From Dictyobacter arantiisoli (GTDB lineage Bacteria > Chloroflexota > Ktedonobacteria > Ktedonobacterales > Ktedonobacteraceae): DNA of 49,470 bases. Every line of letters starts with the position of its first letter. Position 1 is the stretch's first letter. The notes beneath the pieces were generated by a model. It was not told the origin of the DNA. It worked only from the letters and a program-made list of their open reading frames with translations, and searched no databases. Positions 1 to 7,808 of the stretch are shown in pieces. The stretch is from contig NZ_BIXY01000053.1 of assembly GCF_008326305.1 (NCBI RefSeq), forward strand, positions 1 through 49,470, in the 5' to 3' direction. The translations under genes were made by a program, and so were the position numbers.

Positions 1-104
1 ATTCTGTCGTGCAGGAAAGGTGCACAGCACCTTTCCTGCACTACATAATAAAAAGATGTTTGAGCACCGCAGGTGCGAAAACTCATGCACAGAGATGGTG
101 GAGA
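1..104 (+). repeat. Dispersed palindromic repeat, copy A
   Basis: A near-perfect hairpin occupies 5-45: 19-nt arms with one mismatch and a 3-nt loop, core GCAGGAAAGGTGC/GCACCTTTCCTGC. It is followed at 59-104 by a 46-bp block that recurs with one mismatch, inverted, at 44595-44640, where it again abuts the same hairpin. The 46-bp block contains its own small dyad (GCACC-gca-GGTGC). No coding sequence is supported inside it. It lies downstream of the PadR gene, so the hairpin could also act as that gene's terminator. The element may extend left of the window. Confidence 0.75.
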
Positions 105-132
105 CCACGGGAGCCTGGCAAATCTCTGTCAG

Positions 133-750
133 TTAGTCTTCATGCTGGCTATGCAGCCGTTGTTCGATGCGCGCAATCGCCTTATCGGTCACAGCCAGGT
201 CGGCCTTAAGCTCTGCCTCCTTGTACTCGCGTACCAGTAACTGATACTCAAGTAAGTGAGGACGTTTCACGGGGCGGTTACCATATTCGCGCAATGCCCA
301 TTCCATATGTTCTAATTGTCTTAACACGCTTTCACGATGATCGCGTAGATGAAGCAACGCTGTCTCATCAGTGGTCTCACCACAGAAAAAGAGCTTGGTC
401 AAAAACTCATCTTTAGTAAAGCGTTCCGGGACATCTTCCTGCAACCAGCGTGCTAAATCTTTTTCTCCGGCGGGAGTCAGGCTGTACACTTTCCGGTTGG
501 GACGGCTGGTTTGAACGATGATCTCGGCGTCGATCAGTTTCGCTTTATGCAGATTTTTTAATGTTGTATAAATCTGACTGTTGCCAGCATTCCAATAGGG
601 AGCCACAGCGCGTTCAAAGGTCTGCTTAATATCATAGCCACTCAAAGGGCGCGCCCAGAGTAGGCCAAGCATGATATAGCGCAGCGTGTTACGCGAAGAA
701 CTGTCTCCGTTTTCATTTTCATCAATGAAGGTATCTAAGGATTCGTGCAT
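133..750 (-). CDS. PadR family transcriptional regulator
   Basis: A 205-residue protein with the PadR architecture. An N-terminal winged helix (about residues 25-100) contains the typical 'LGLL...PLSGYDIKQTF' entry, 'IYTTLKNL' recognition region and 'YSLTPAGEKDL' wing. A C-terminal helical dimerisation domain of the Vir_act_alpha_C type follows (about 110-200, rich in Arg, Glu and Leu). Family members are ligand-responsive repressors of transporters or detoxification genes, often their neighbours. No obvious target gene is adjacent; the divergent stress-protein gene at 915 is the only neighbour sharing its upstream region. The acidic, Asn/Ser-rich first 20 residues are probably disordered. 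A purine-rich stretch (GAGAGAAG) precedes the ATG. Confidence 0.88.
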   Translation of the reverse strand: MHESLDTFIDENENGDSSSRNTLRYIMLGLLWARPLSGYDIKQTFERAVAPYWNAGNSQIYTTLKNLHKAKLIDAEIIVQTSRPNRKVYSLTPAGEKDLARWLQEDVPERFTKDEFLTKLFFCGETTDETALLHLRDHRESVLRQLEHMEWALREYGNRPVKRPHLLEYQLLVREYKEAELKADLAVTDKAIARIEQRLHSQHED

Positions 751-914
751 GGACTACTTCTCTCATCTTATAAGCTTAAGCTAAAATTATTGTTGCGTAT
801 TATAGCACCTTCGTGGCAGGTCGTCATAGCCTGACACAATATTTGTATATGGATGCTACCTTATAAAACGTATACCATAGAGAACAGGGAAAGATAAAGG
901 GGGATAGTGCTATC

Positions 915-1700
915 ATGACTAATGTAGAACAGGCAGTTGTTGTTGGAAGTTTTGAGGATCGCAAGGCAGTAGTCAAGGTACTTGAGGCGTTGACAAAGGC
1001 AGGCTTTCAAGAAGATCAACTGGGCTTTGTGGCACGCACTCATGAGGAGCATGTAGCTCAAGCTCAGCAATATGCTCCACGGGCATTGGCCCGAGGTCTG
1101 TTGGGTGGATTGATAGGTGCGGCAGATCTGTTACTGGTACCGTTTATTGGTCCATCGGATGCATCAAATGTTTTAGCGGCTGCACTTCCGGCCACTGAAG
1201 AAGCGCTGGATCGTCTTCCATATCCAGGCTCCAAAGGGCACAAGAAGCCGCTACAGCGTCCTGATGATGCCCTGCGTGAGACCCATGAGGCTCCTTTGAC
1301 GACGTCCGAGGTCTCTGAGACAACAGCCCAGAGGCAACCTATCGAGACGACCGGTGAGGATGAGGATGAAGAGCAGGCAGCGCATGAGCAACGTACCAGT
1401 AGTATCACCGGAGGAGTGATTGGTGGAGCGCTGGGTGCGGCCGCTGCGGCATTGCTCCTGCCGGGTATCGGTCCCGTAGTAGCTGGAGGTATTATTGCGG
1501 CTGCCCTGGGAAGTGGCGCTGTCGCTGGCAATTTTCTGGGAACGCTCACGAATATTGGTGTGCCGCATGAACATGCCCGCCATTATGCCCGGGAAGTTAA
1601 AGCTGGTCGTACAATTGTGACAGTCAAAGAGAGCGCTCGTCCACAAGAGGCCGCCAATATCTTACGCCAGTATGGTGCACTGGATGTCCAGATACACTAA
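915..1700 (+). CDS. Glycine-zipper general-stress-type protein (YflT-like)
   Basis: A 261-residue protein. The N-terminus (about 5-45, 'AVVVGSFEDRKAVVKVLEAL') resembles the YflT/GsiB-type 'heat-induced stress protein' fold, in which a small alpha/beta domain precedes a hydrophobic segment. The centre has two Gly/Ala-rich hydrophobic stretches (about 61-85 and 163-205, GGVIGGALGAAAAALLLPG) of the glycine-zipper kind, joined by an acidic linker. The last 35 residues ('TIVTVKESARPQEAANIL') resemble the repeated beta-alpha-beta tail seen in such proteins. It is probably membrane-associated. The start is well supported: AAAGGGGG lies 11 nt before the ATG. A 23-bp perfect hairpin follows the stop. 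The biochemical function is unknown. Confidence 0.7.
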   Translation: MTNVEQAVVVGSFEDRKAVVKVLEALTKAGFQEDQLGFVARTHEEHVAQAQQYAPRALARGLLGGLIGAADLLLVPFIGPSDASNVLAAALPATEEALDRLPYPGSKGHKKPLQRPDDALRETHEAPLTTSEVSETTAQRQPIETTGEDEDEEQAAHEQRTSSITGGVIGGALGAAAAALLLPGIGPVVAGGIIAAALGSGAVAGNFLGTLTNIGVPHEHARHYAREVKAGRTIVTVKESARPQEAANILRQYGALDVQIH

Positions 1701-1734
1701 AATTGGATCTGAATTGTGGGATTATGCTGTTTTT

Positions 1735-1787
1735 TTCTTCTGTATTGCAGGAAATACATTGTTCGTATTTCCTGCAATACAGAAGAA
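1735..1787. terminator. Bidirectional terminator, 23-bp perfect hairpin
   Basis: The arms 1735-1757 and 1765-1787 are exact reverse complements with a 7-nt loop. A T-run (1730-1736) lies on one side and the sequence becomes AT-rich on the other. It sits between the convergent stress-protein gene and the small membrane-protein gene, so it can end transcription from both sides. Confidence 0.85.
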
Positions 1788-1805
1788 ACTCTAAACGTAT
1801 TGTTT

Positions 1806-2072
1806 TTAGCGTGAGGTGAGCGGTGGTTGGTTGTAGTTTTGGGGTAAACGACTTCGTGGGCGTCGGCGCATGAAGTAATAGATGATCGCACCAATAACGT
1901 GCGTGAATACAATGATAATAATCCAGACAATTTTGTCATTGCTGTCTGAGGGTTCATTTTTAATGCAATCTATTAACATCCAGATCCAAAAAACGGTAGC
2001 TAAAATGGCAACGATACCAAAGAGGCAATAAAAACCTAGAAAAATGCCCATACCTAGCCCGGCGTTTCTCAT
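1806..2072 (-). CDS. Small two-helix membrane protein, PLDc_N-like
   Basis: An 88-residue protein with two transmembrane segments (about residues 8-34 and 48-68) separated by the short polar loop 'IDCIKNEPSDSNDK', and a basic, Arg/Pro-rich C-terminal tail. The pattern 'W-x-W-M-L-I-D-C' followed by 'NDKIVWIIIIVF' is that of the PLDc_N domain, found at the N-terminus of cardiolipin synthases and also as free-standing small proteins. As a free-standing protein it has no catalytic HKD motif and its role is unknown. The start is supported by AGAAGGA 7 nt upstream of the ATG. Confidence 0.75.
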   Translation of the reverse strand: MRNAGLGMGIFLGFYCLFGIVAILATVFWIWMLIDCIKNEPSDSNDKIVWIIIIVFTHVIGAIIYYFMRRRPRSRLPQNYNQPPLTSR

Positions 2073-2439
2073 AACTTATCCTTCTCTTTCATTCTGATTA
2101 TCAAAAGTTTATAGAGATAAAATTCTTCTCATATGCTAAAGACGCTAGAAGGATGAGATTTTAAAATGGCAACCTGCCCCACAAGTCCCATGTATTTGCC
2201 CGTTGTGATACAAGATGATATCATGAGCCTGAAAGTAGCCTCCTGAGACGGTGGTCTGTTTGCCATGGTAAGAGGTTTAGCTTAATGGATGTACAAAGAA
2301 ACGTTGTATTTCTTAGGTTGACTATGCTTATGTTCCTTTTACCACCATCCATTGGCTGTGAAGAAGGGAGCATACCACGAGCGCAATAATATTTTCCTCC
2401 TGGTTTTATATCGATTGCTACGGTGGTATTGTATGTTGT
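2073..2439. other. Gene-free region upstream of the FHA gene
   Basis: Divergent upstream region of 367 bp between the small membrane-protein gene and the FHA-domain gene. I see no RNA gene, long dyad or convincing paired -35/-10. The reading frame of the FHA gene remains open back to 2362, so its N-terminus may start inside this stretch (an AAGGGAG motif lies at 2364-2370). Confidence 0.4.
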
Positions 2440-3711
2440 TTGCTCTCCATCGTTGCCATACTCCTTTTGCGTCTCCTGAGCCGCCGGGGATCGCGCTATC
2501 AGGTGTTGATTACGGGCTCATTATGTGTGCTCGGTGCTTTGCTACTGATACCTGCATGGTTATGGTTCCACCTGCGTATGGTGGGCCCACAGACGCATCT
2601 TTCAGCCAGCGAAATCTGGGGCATACTTGTCTATGTATTTGTCTGTAGCTGGCTTATTCCTTTGCTGGCGCTGCTTGCAGCCATTGTGAGAACGCGTGCT
2701 AAAAAGATCTCTGAGCGCATTCATGCACGGTTCGCCACACAGGAGCAATCCTTTTCCGCTGCCGCTTCTCGGGCCTTACAGCCTCCTCACTATCAACCTG
2801 GCACACTCGCTCCCTTTGTCTTTGGTGAGGACACCCCCTGGGGATGGTTAGAATACAAGAATGGCAATTTTCAGGGTCAGCGTCTGGCACTGAAGCGTGC
2901 CGTGGCCACATTGGGACGCGATGAGAACTGCGATATCTGGCTTGACGATGAGATGGCCTCCCGCCATCATGCAGAACTGGCCTGGTATGATGGCAAGGTT
3001 TGTCTGACCGATTGCGGTAGCCTCAATGGATTGTTATTGAATGGACAGCCAGTACAGGGGACCGTCCTGCTGGAAGGGGACAATCTATTTGAAATTGGCT
3101 CGCAACAATTTTGCTTTCTACTGGCCGAACAGCAAGAGATATTAAAGGATCAATATGATCCCCTCGTTAATCATACCTGGCGTTCTATGCTGGATCTGCA
3201 GGGGGATAGCAATATCAGCATCCCATTGCCCTCTGCCACGGTACCGGGCTATGATAGAAATCCTGTTAGCACAGGGCGTCCAGTGTTAGAGACGGATCAC
3301 TCGCTTCCCTTTTTTAAAGCGGCACCCCAGGTGAACTATCTGTTAATCAAGAATGGCGAGCGAGCGGGACAGCGTTTGATGCTGGAGGGTTCGATCATTA
3401 CCATTGGCAGTGGTGATACCTGTAGTATTCAATTGAAGGAGCCTTCAATTGAGCCAGTTCATATGCGGGTCGTGCGGGTACCTGCAGGCTTCACCCTCTA
3501 TAACGAAGGCAATAGCACCTTGCTGAATGGCAAAATGCTGCACACACCACCGATCTTGCAGGTTGGCGACGTGCTTTCTCTAGGGAATTTGCAACTAGAA
3601 TATGGTGTTGGCCCCCAACTTGGCAATACCACGATGCCACCCATTCCAATCACGAAGTCGATGAGTGGCCCGGTCCCTTTGCGTTTACCCAGTAAAATAA
3701 AGCCAGTATAG
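2440..3711 (+). CDS. Membrane protein with two FHA domains
   Basis: A 423-residue protein. The N-terminal third holds at least two to three hydrophobic helices (about 1-12, 21-46 and 62-85) followed by a basic stretch. The first FHA domain (about 145-230) has the full signature: 'LGRDENCDIWLDDEMASRHH', with the phosphopeptide-binding Arg, Ser and His, then 'GSLNGLLLNG'. A second, diverged FHA domain (about 300-390) retains 'TIGSGDTCSIQL' and 'NSTLLNGK' but lacks the canonical Arg (Ser replaces it) and the SRH triplet. FHA domains bind phosphothreonine, so this is probably a membrane-tethered scaffold reading Ser/Thr-kinase signals. The TTG start used here is uncertain: the frame is open for 26 codons upstream with no good start codon. 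Confidence 0.8.
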   Translation: MLSIVAILLLRLLSRRGSRYQVLITGSLCVLGALLLIPAWLWFHLRMVGPQTHLSASEIWGILVYVFVCSWLIPLLALLAAIVRTRAKKISERIHARFATQEQSFSAAASRALQPPHYQPGTLAPFVFGEDTPWGWLEYKNGNFQGQRLALKRAVATLGRDENCDIWLDDEMASRHHAELAWYDGKVCLTDCGSLNGLLLNGQPVQGTVLLEGDNLFEIGSQQFCFLLAEQQEILKDQYDPLVNHTWRSMLDLQGDSNISIPLPSATVPGYDRNPVSTGRPVLETDHSLPFFKAAPQVNYLLIKNGERAGQRLMLEGSIITIGSGDTCSIQLKEPSIEPVHMRVVRVPAGFTLYNEGNSTLLNGKMLHTPPILQVGDVLSLGNLQLEYGVGPQLGNTTMPPIPITKSMSGPVPLRLPSKIKPV

Positions 3712-3752
3712 CTGCTGGTGCTTGTGTTTGTAGTTATAAGAGAGATTATTCA

Positions 3753-4502
3753 TTACCACTCTACATCTACATTATTCAGTGGATGCAGAGAGAGGATGGG
3801 ACGTCCATGGCCTGGATAGAGATAGTGAACCTGTAAGCTGCGTAAGAGACGGAGCGTCTCTTCTAATTGCCGCCGATTGGTGCTCCCACGCAATAACGGC
3901 GCACCTCCCTGAATCGTAATCACAGTATCCCCACACAGCAGTTCCAGGCTAAAAGGATTGTAGAGACACAGGCTCTCAGGTGTATGCCCTGGACTGGCAA
4001 TCACGCGCCAGTAAGGATGATCTGGCAAGCCAACCACATCATCCAACCAGAGATCGACCAATTTATATTGGCGTTCATAAATAGGTGGGAAGAGATCCAC
4101 ATGTTGCAGCGGCCCTGTCATAAGATGTTCTGCCAGTTGCGCAAAAGAGGGTGTTCCTCTTCTCTCATGGGCGGCTTTCTCGATCAGACGTCGCACGACG
4201 GCTGAGGCCGCCACGGGAGCGGAACTTAATTTATGCATCGCCTCCACACCAGCTGTGTGATCGGGATGCAGATGTGTCAGCACAATCAGATCAATATCAG
4301 CGCATGAACGATGCAGAATATGCTGAATATAAAATTGGAGCTGGCGCACATTCAACTCGGTGCCTGGATCAACCACGATCAAGCGCTCATCATTGATGAG
4401 ATACGTATTCGCCATTGAGAAGCGGTCGGTAATGGTATGAACCTGGCGCATAGAGAGAGTATTTTCCTCGGTAGATGACTCATGAGTATAGTCAGAGTTC
4501 AA
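3753..4502 (-). CDS. MBL-fold metallo-hydrolase
   Basis: A 249-residue metallo-beta-lactamase fold protein. The metal ligands are visible in order: 'THLHPDHTAG' (HxHxDH, about residues 76-85), 'ASPGHTPES' (His), 'LLCGDT' (bridging Asp) and 'LYPGHGRP' (final His). The 'PGT' after beta-strand 'LIVVD' is also typical. The set fits glyoxalase II-like hydrolases acting on thioesters or similar substrates; the substrate cannot be read from the sequence. The TTG start is supported by GGAGG six nt upstream. The gene is convergent with the FHA gene, with only 41 bp between them and no clear hairpin. Confidence 0.85.
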   Translation of the reverse strand: MNSDYTHESSTEENTLSMRQVHTITDRFSMANTYLINDERLIVVDPGTELNVRQLQFYIQHILHRSCADIDLIVLTHLHPDHTAGVEAMHKLSSAPVAASAVVRRLIEKAAHERRGTPSFAQLAEHLMTGPLQHVDLFPPIYERQYKLVDLWLDDVVGLPDHPYWRVIASPGHTPESLCLYNPFSLELLCGDTVITIQGGAPLLRGSTNRRQLEETLRLLRSLQVHYLYPGHGRPILSLHPLNNVDVEW

Positions 4503-4826
4503 GGCGTTCCTCCGGCAATCACAGTAGAAATGTAATTATATCCTAGCATCAAGGTCAAGGAAATACTGCATTTTTGCAGTTAATATGTTACAATGAGATA
4601 TGTGGTTACGGAAAACTTCCCTTCTGGTATGTATTATCCTACCTCCGGCTTCCGTTCCGTCTCCCGGTTGTATAGGACACCACTGCCTGATAGCCACCAT
4701 GAGGTACATCTCCTGAGATATATCTATCTATGGAAAGATCTATCTCTTGTCTTATTACCACTGTACAAAATTTGTCAATGTATGTAAGATGGAACGTGTG
4801 TAACTCAAGAAGAGGAAAATATACCC
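4503..4826. promoter_or_regulatory. Divergent upstream region with a small dyad
   Basis: 324 bp between the divergent MBL-hydrolase and zinc-ribbon genes. A short dyad ACTGCA-tttt-TGCAGT lies at 4565-4580, about 60 bp from the hydrolase start, and could be an operator. No strong consensus promoter could be picked out with confidence. The open frame seen here (4593-4787) lacks a ribosome binding site and protein-like composition. Confidence 0.35.
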
Positions 4827-5231
4827 ATGATGTTTAATGAGGGCTACCGGGATCAAGTACTTGTTTGTCGTGATTGCAATAATGAATTTACGTTTACAAC
4901 CGGCGAGCAAGAATTTTATGCCAGTAAAGGTCTGACAAACTCTCCAACCCGGTGTCCGAGCTGTCGCGCAGCACGCCGCGGCCAGCAATTCAGTGCTCCA
5001 CGGGCCCCACGTGAGCAGCACGAGGCCGTTTGTGCCAGTTGCGGTCGTAACACAACCGTTCCTTTCATTCCTCGTGAAGACCGTCCAGTATATTGTAGCG
5101 ATTGTTTCCAGTCTCAGCGTGCCTCTTCCTCACGCCGTGATGATTATCGCGGCTATAGTAATAGTGACAGTGGGTACAGTGGTGGTGGTCGTGATCGCGG
5201 CGAGCGTCGCGGCGGTCGAGATCGCTGGTAA
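4827..5231 (+). CDS. Zinc-ribbon protein with RGG-like tail
   Basis: A 134-residue protein. Two Cys4 zinc-binding units are visible. The first is CRDC (residues 13-16) with CPSC (about 42-45), of the zf-trcl probable zinc-binding type with 'EFTFTTGEQEFYASKGL' between the pairs. The second is 'CASCG' (about 68) with 'CSDCF' (about 88). The C-terminal 40 residues are a Ser/Tyr/Gly/Arg-rich low-complexity tail ending in RGG-like repeats, a composition often linked to RNA binding. The combination suggests a small nucleic-acid or ribosome-associated protein; this is inference. AAGAGGA precedes the start by about 10 nt, and a hairpin terminator follows. Confidence 0.8.
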   Translation: MMFNEGYRDQVLVCRDCNNEFTFTTGEQEFYASKGLTNSPTRCPSCRAARRGQQFSAPRAPREQHEAVCASCGRNTTVPFIPREDRPVYCSDCFQSQRASSSRRDDYRGYSNSDSGYSGGGRDRGERRGGRDRW

Positions 5232-5289
5232 GCTTTTATCGTGGTGTAAGAGTCGTAGCGTTCGACTTATCCAGAAATCTTTAATGGGA

Positions 5290-5340
5290 GGACCAGGGGT
5301 CAATGCGTACCATACGCGATCTCTGGTCCCTTCCTTTTTT
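5290..5340 (+). terminator. Rho-independent terminator after zinc-ribbon gene
   Basis: GGACCAG (5290-5296) pairs with CTGGTCC (5323-5329), with an inner stem GCGTA/TACGC, followed by a T-rich run ending in TTTTTT at 5335-5340. Confidence 0.75.
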
Positions 5341-5419
5341 AGCGGCATTCAAGACGATATGATATACTGGTTGGGAATTATACGCTCTTTTTATCCTCAT
5401 TATGGAGGTTTCGTTGTCA

Positions 5420-6670
5420 ATGACATTCACTGATTCTGCCGAATGGCCGAATTATTCATTTGTAATTCCGCATATTTATACGCAGGCGAAAGTTCGCCTC
5501 GTGGGCCTGGGTGCATATGTGCCGAAAGGCGTGATTACCAATGAATTTTTTGCATATATTTCTACCCGTCTTGGCAGCCCACGGCGTGCTGAAGATTTGG
5601 AGCGTGTCACTGGTTTAGTGACGCGTCATGTGCGTGCCAGTACGCTTGAGTTATGCCGCTCGATGGCTGGTGCAGATGCACCGGGATTACTGGATGATCC
5701 TACCGCTCCGCGTGAGGAATCAATGGTCGATATGGCGGTGCATGCTGCCCGGCGTGCCATTGCCAGCGCGGGTCTCAAGGTGGAAGATATCGATACGGTT
5801 GTTGGTATCTCTTCCTCAGATAATGAGGGTTTTCCTACCATTGCTGGTCTGGTAACGCATCGTCTGGGCCTGGGTCCTCTGCGTTCAACGATGCTCAAAG
5901 GTGCCTGTGCCTGTCAGGCTGAAGGTTTTCAGGTTGCGACCGAGATCCTGGCGGCCAGTACAGCTAAACGCGTACTGCTGGTAGCGACCGAGGCTCTCTT
6001 GCCAAATATCATGCATGTGCTGGATTGGAAGACCAGTTCCCTCTTTGGTGAGGGAGCTGCCGCTTTTGTGTTGGAACGTGGGGATGAAGATACCTACGTC
6101 ATTAATGGATCTGATGCCAGTCTGGCTCAAGCGCTTCTCTATCAGACACCATTGCGTAAAGATTCTGTTGATATGGCTGAGATAGATCTGAAGATTCGTC
6201 AGTTATACAGCGAAGGTCGTGGTCAAGAATTGAGCCAATTGCTCTCGCAGTATATGGTTGGCTATACCAGGATGAATGGGAAAGAGGTTTATCGCGAAGC
6301 CCCTCGCGCTATGGCGGAATGTGTGGATGCCTTATGCCGTCATGCCGGGATCAAGCCCGCTGATTTAGCTTATATAATTCCTCATCAGGCCAACTCGCGT
6401 ATTACGCGCCGCCTGGGCGATTTGCTGATACACGATTTCGGCTGGCCTGAAGATACCCTGGATAAATTAGTGGACAATTTCCGCTATTATGGTAACCTCT
6501 CGAATGCCAGTATCGCATTAGCCCTGACCGAGATGTTACGTCAGGGACGCATACAGGATGGACAATGGCTTGCTCTACCAGCGGTCGGCGGTGGATTGAA
6601 CTACGGTTGCTGGTTGTTGCGCTACCATGATCTCAAAAATCTAGAGGCGGCCATTAATCCTGCTGATTAA
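5420..6670 (+). CDS. 3-oxoacyl-ACP synthase III family protein (KAS III-like)
   Basis: A thiolase-fold enzyme of 417 residues from this start. The catalytic His is in 'IPHQANSRI' (about residue 322) and the Asn in 'YYGNLSNAS' (about 359), exactly as in FabH. The nucleophile lies in 'KGACACQAEGF', where either Cys163 or Cys165 could serve; the usual ACAGF context is altered. It is longer than FabH (about 320) because of an insertion around 235-290. Together with the extended N-terminus this suggests a specialised condensing enzyme (secondary lipid or polyketide-like priming) rather than housekeeping FabH. GGAGG lies at 5404-5408; TTG at 5414 is closer to it than the ATG chosen here, and an upstream ATG at 5402 overlaps the GGAGG itself. 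Confidence 0.82.
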   Translation: MTFTDSAEWPNYSFVIPHIYTQAKVRLVGLGAYVPKGVITNEFFAYISTRLGSPRRAEDLERVTGLVTRHVRASTLELCRSMAGADAPGLLDDPTAPREESMVDMAVHAARRAIASAGLKVEDIDTVVGISSSDNEGFPTIAGLVTHRLGLGPLRSTMLKGACACQAEGFQVATEILAASTAKRVLLVATEALLPNIMHVLDWKTSSLFGEGAAAFVLERGDEDTYVINGSDASLAQALLYQTPLRKDSVDMAEIDLKIRQLYSEGRGQELSQLLSQYMVGYTRMNGKEVYREAPRAMAECVDALCRHAGIKPADLAYIIPHQANSRITRRLGDLLIHDFGWPEDTLDKLVDNFRYYGNLSNASIALALTEMLRQGRIQDGQWLALPAVGGGLNYGCWLLRYHDLKNLEAAINPAD

Positions 6671-6686
6671 TCCCTTTCCAATGTAG

Positions 6687-6713
6687 CCCGCACCCTTAAG
6701 GTGCGGGTTCTTT
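6687..6713. terminator. Terminator between convergent genes
   Basis: Perfect 8-bp stem CCCGCACC/GGTGCGGG (6687-6694, 6700-6707) with a 5-nt loop, followed by TTCTTTATT. The T-run touches the stop codon of the minus-strand acetyltransferase gene. Confidence 0.85.
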
Positions 6714-7598
6714 ATTGCAGTTCGCGTTCATAGGTTGCAAAGCTAGACGCATCGGGAGTATACTCGACGCCTGCAAAAGCATCCTGAATCAGCAACGTAT
6801 GGGGTGCATAAATGAAAACCTGCTCGGCTGGTAGAGTGGTCAGCCGTTGGCGCAGATCATAGGCTATCAGACTGATTGCTTCGATAGCTGTACCATCGAG
6901 ATAGCCCACCGAGAACCGCTGCTGATTTTGTATGCTGGTCGTGATTTCAGCGATTGCCAGGCCATCCAGCCGCTCCCAGCGTTGCAGGAGATAGATCTGT
7001 TGGGCAGCGATCTTCTGCTCTAAGAATGCAGCCGTAATCGCGCGTGCTTTGAAGCGATGATAGTAGAGGCCACCAACGAGCGGAAAAATATTGGACGCAT
7101 TGAGATAATCGATAATGGCGTCAAGATCGTCCTGAGTGGCAAGTCGCGTCTGTTGCTGTGGAGCACGCGCTACTGGTTTGCTAAAAGGGGTAGCCTGATA
7201 GCCTAAAAAATCTCCCACATGACGCATATGCATACTTTCATACAATTGGATGGGGATAGTATTTGACTATCGACCGCCAGACGTAGGATAGTTGCCCCGC
7301 GCCGCATGGCTTCAACGCTGGCCGTCTCACTAAGCGCCCTGGCGAGTCCCTGACGTCGATATGTAGGGTCGACGCGCAAGCCCTCTAGCCACGCCTCCTC
7401 GCCATTCAGCATCAGTATATGGGCAGCTCCAACTGGCTGGCCATCGATGGTGGCCACCAAAAGCTGACCGGCGGGATCTTGTAACCAGTTATCCCAGACA
7501 TGTTCAATATAATCGCCATCTGGAAATGTTTGCGTACAAAAAGCCAGTACAGCCTCACGATCCTCAGATAGTGCTGTACGAATTTCTTTCACTGACAT
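6712..7598 (-). pseudogene. GNAT acetyltransferase interrupted by a one-base frameshift
   Basis: Two overlapping minus-strand frames encode one GNAT protein. The first (7203-7598) has the N-acetyltransferase core, with 'GLRVDPTYRRQGLARAL' as the acetyl-CoA-binding R/Q-x-x-G-x-A loop, and then runs into 'LRLAVDSQILSPS'. The second frame continues with 'TIPIQLYESMHMRHVGDF', the expected end of a GNAT domain, and then a further 150 residues (to 6712) that may form a second, degenerate domain. Adding one A to the A-run at 7262-7264 restores '...AVDSQNTIPIQLYESM...', an uninterrupted protein of about 295 residues. Whether this is a real inactivating mutation or a homopolymer sequencing error cannot be decided here. 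The ATG has GGAGA about 10-15 nt upstream. Confidence 0.85.
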
Positions 7599-7808
7599 AG
7601 AAATAGAATCTCCAAAATATAGAATGTCTCCCTGAATATCTTCTATTCAGCTCCCATCATAGCATTCAACGTCGTGATGAGTATAGTTTTATTTTTATGC
7701 TTAGAAACCTTTTTGTTGAGGCATACGTAATGAAAGTACCAAGTCGATATATCCTCAGAGATCAGTATCCCTGGAGCAGCATATAAATAATCATATGAGG
7801 TAGTTACT

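Noticed and set aside
1064-1646. Long minus-strand frames opposite the stress-protein gene
   Set aside because: They are antisense to a gene with a good ribosome binding site and recognisable domains. Their composition (Ala/Ser/Pro/Arg-rich) is what the GC-rich opposite strand gives by chance.
4593-4787. 64-codon plus-strand frame upstream of the zinc-ribbon gene
   Set aside because: It has no ribosome binding site and unstructured composition, and it lies in a divergent promoter region.
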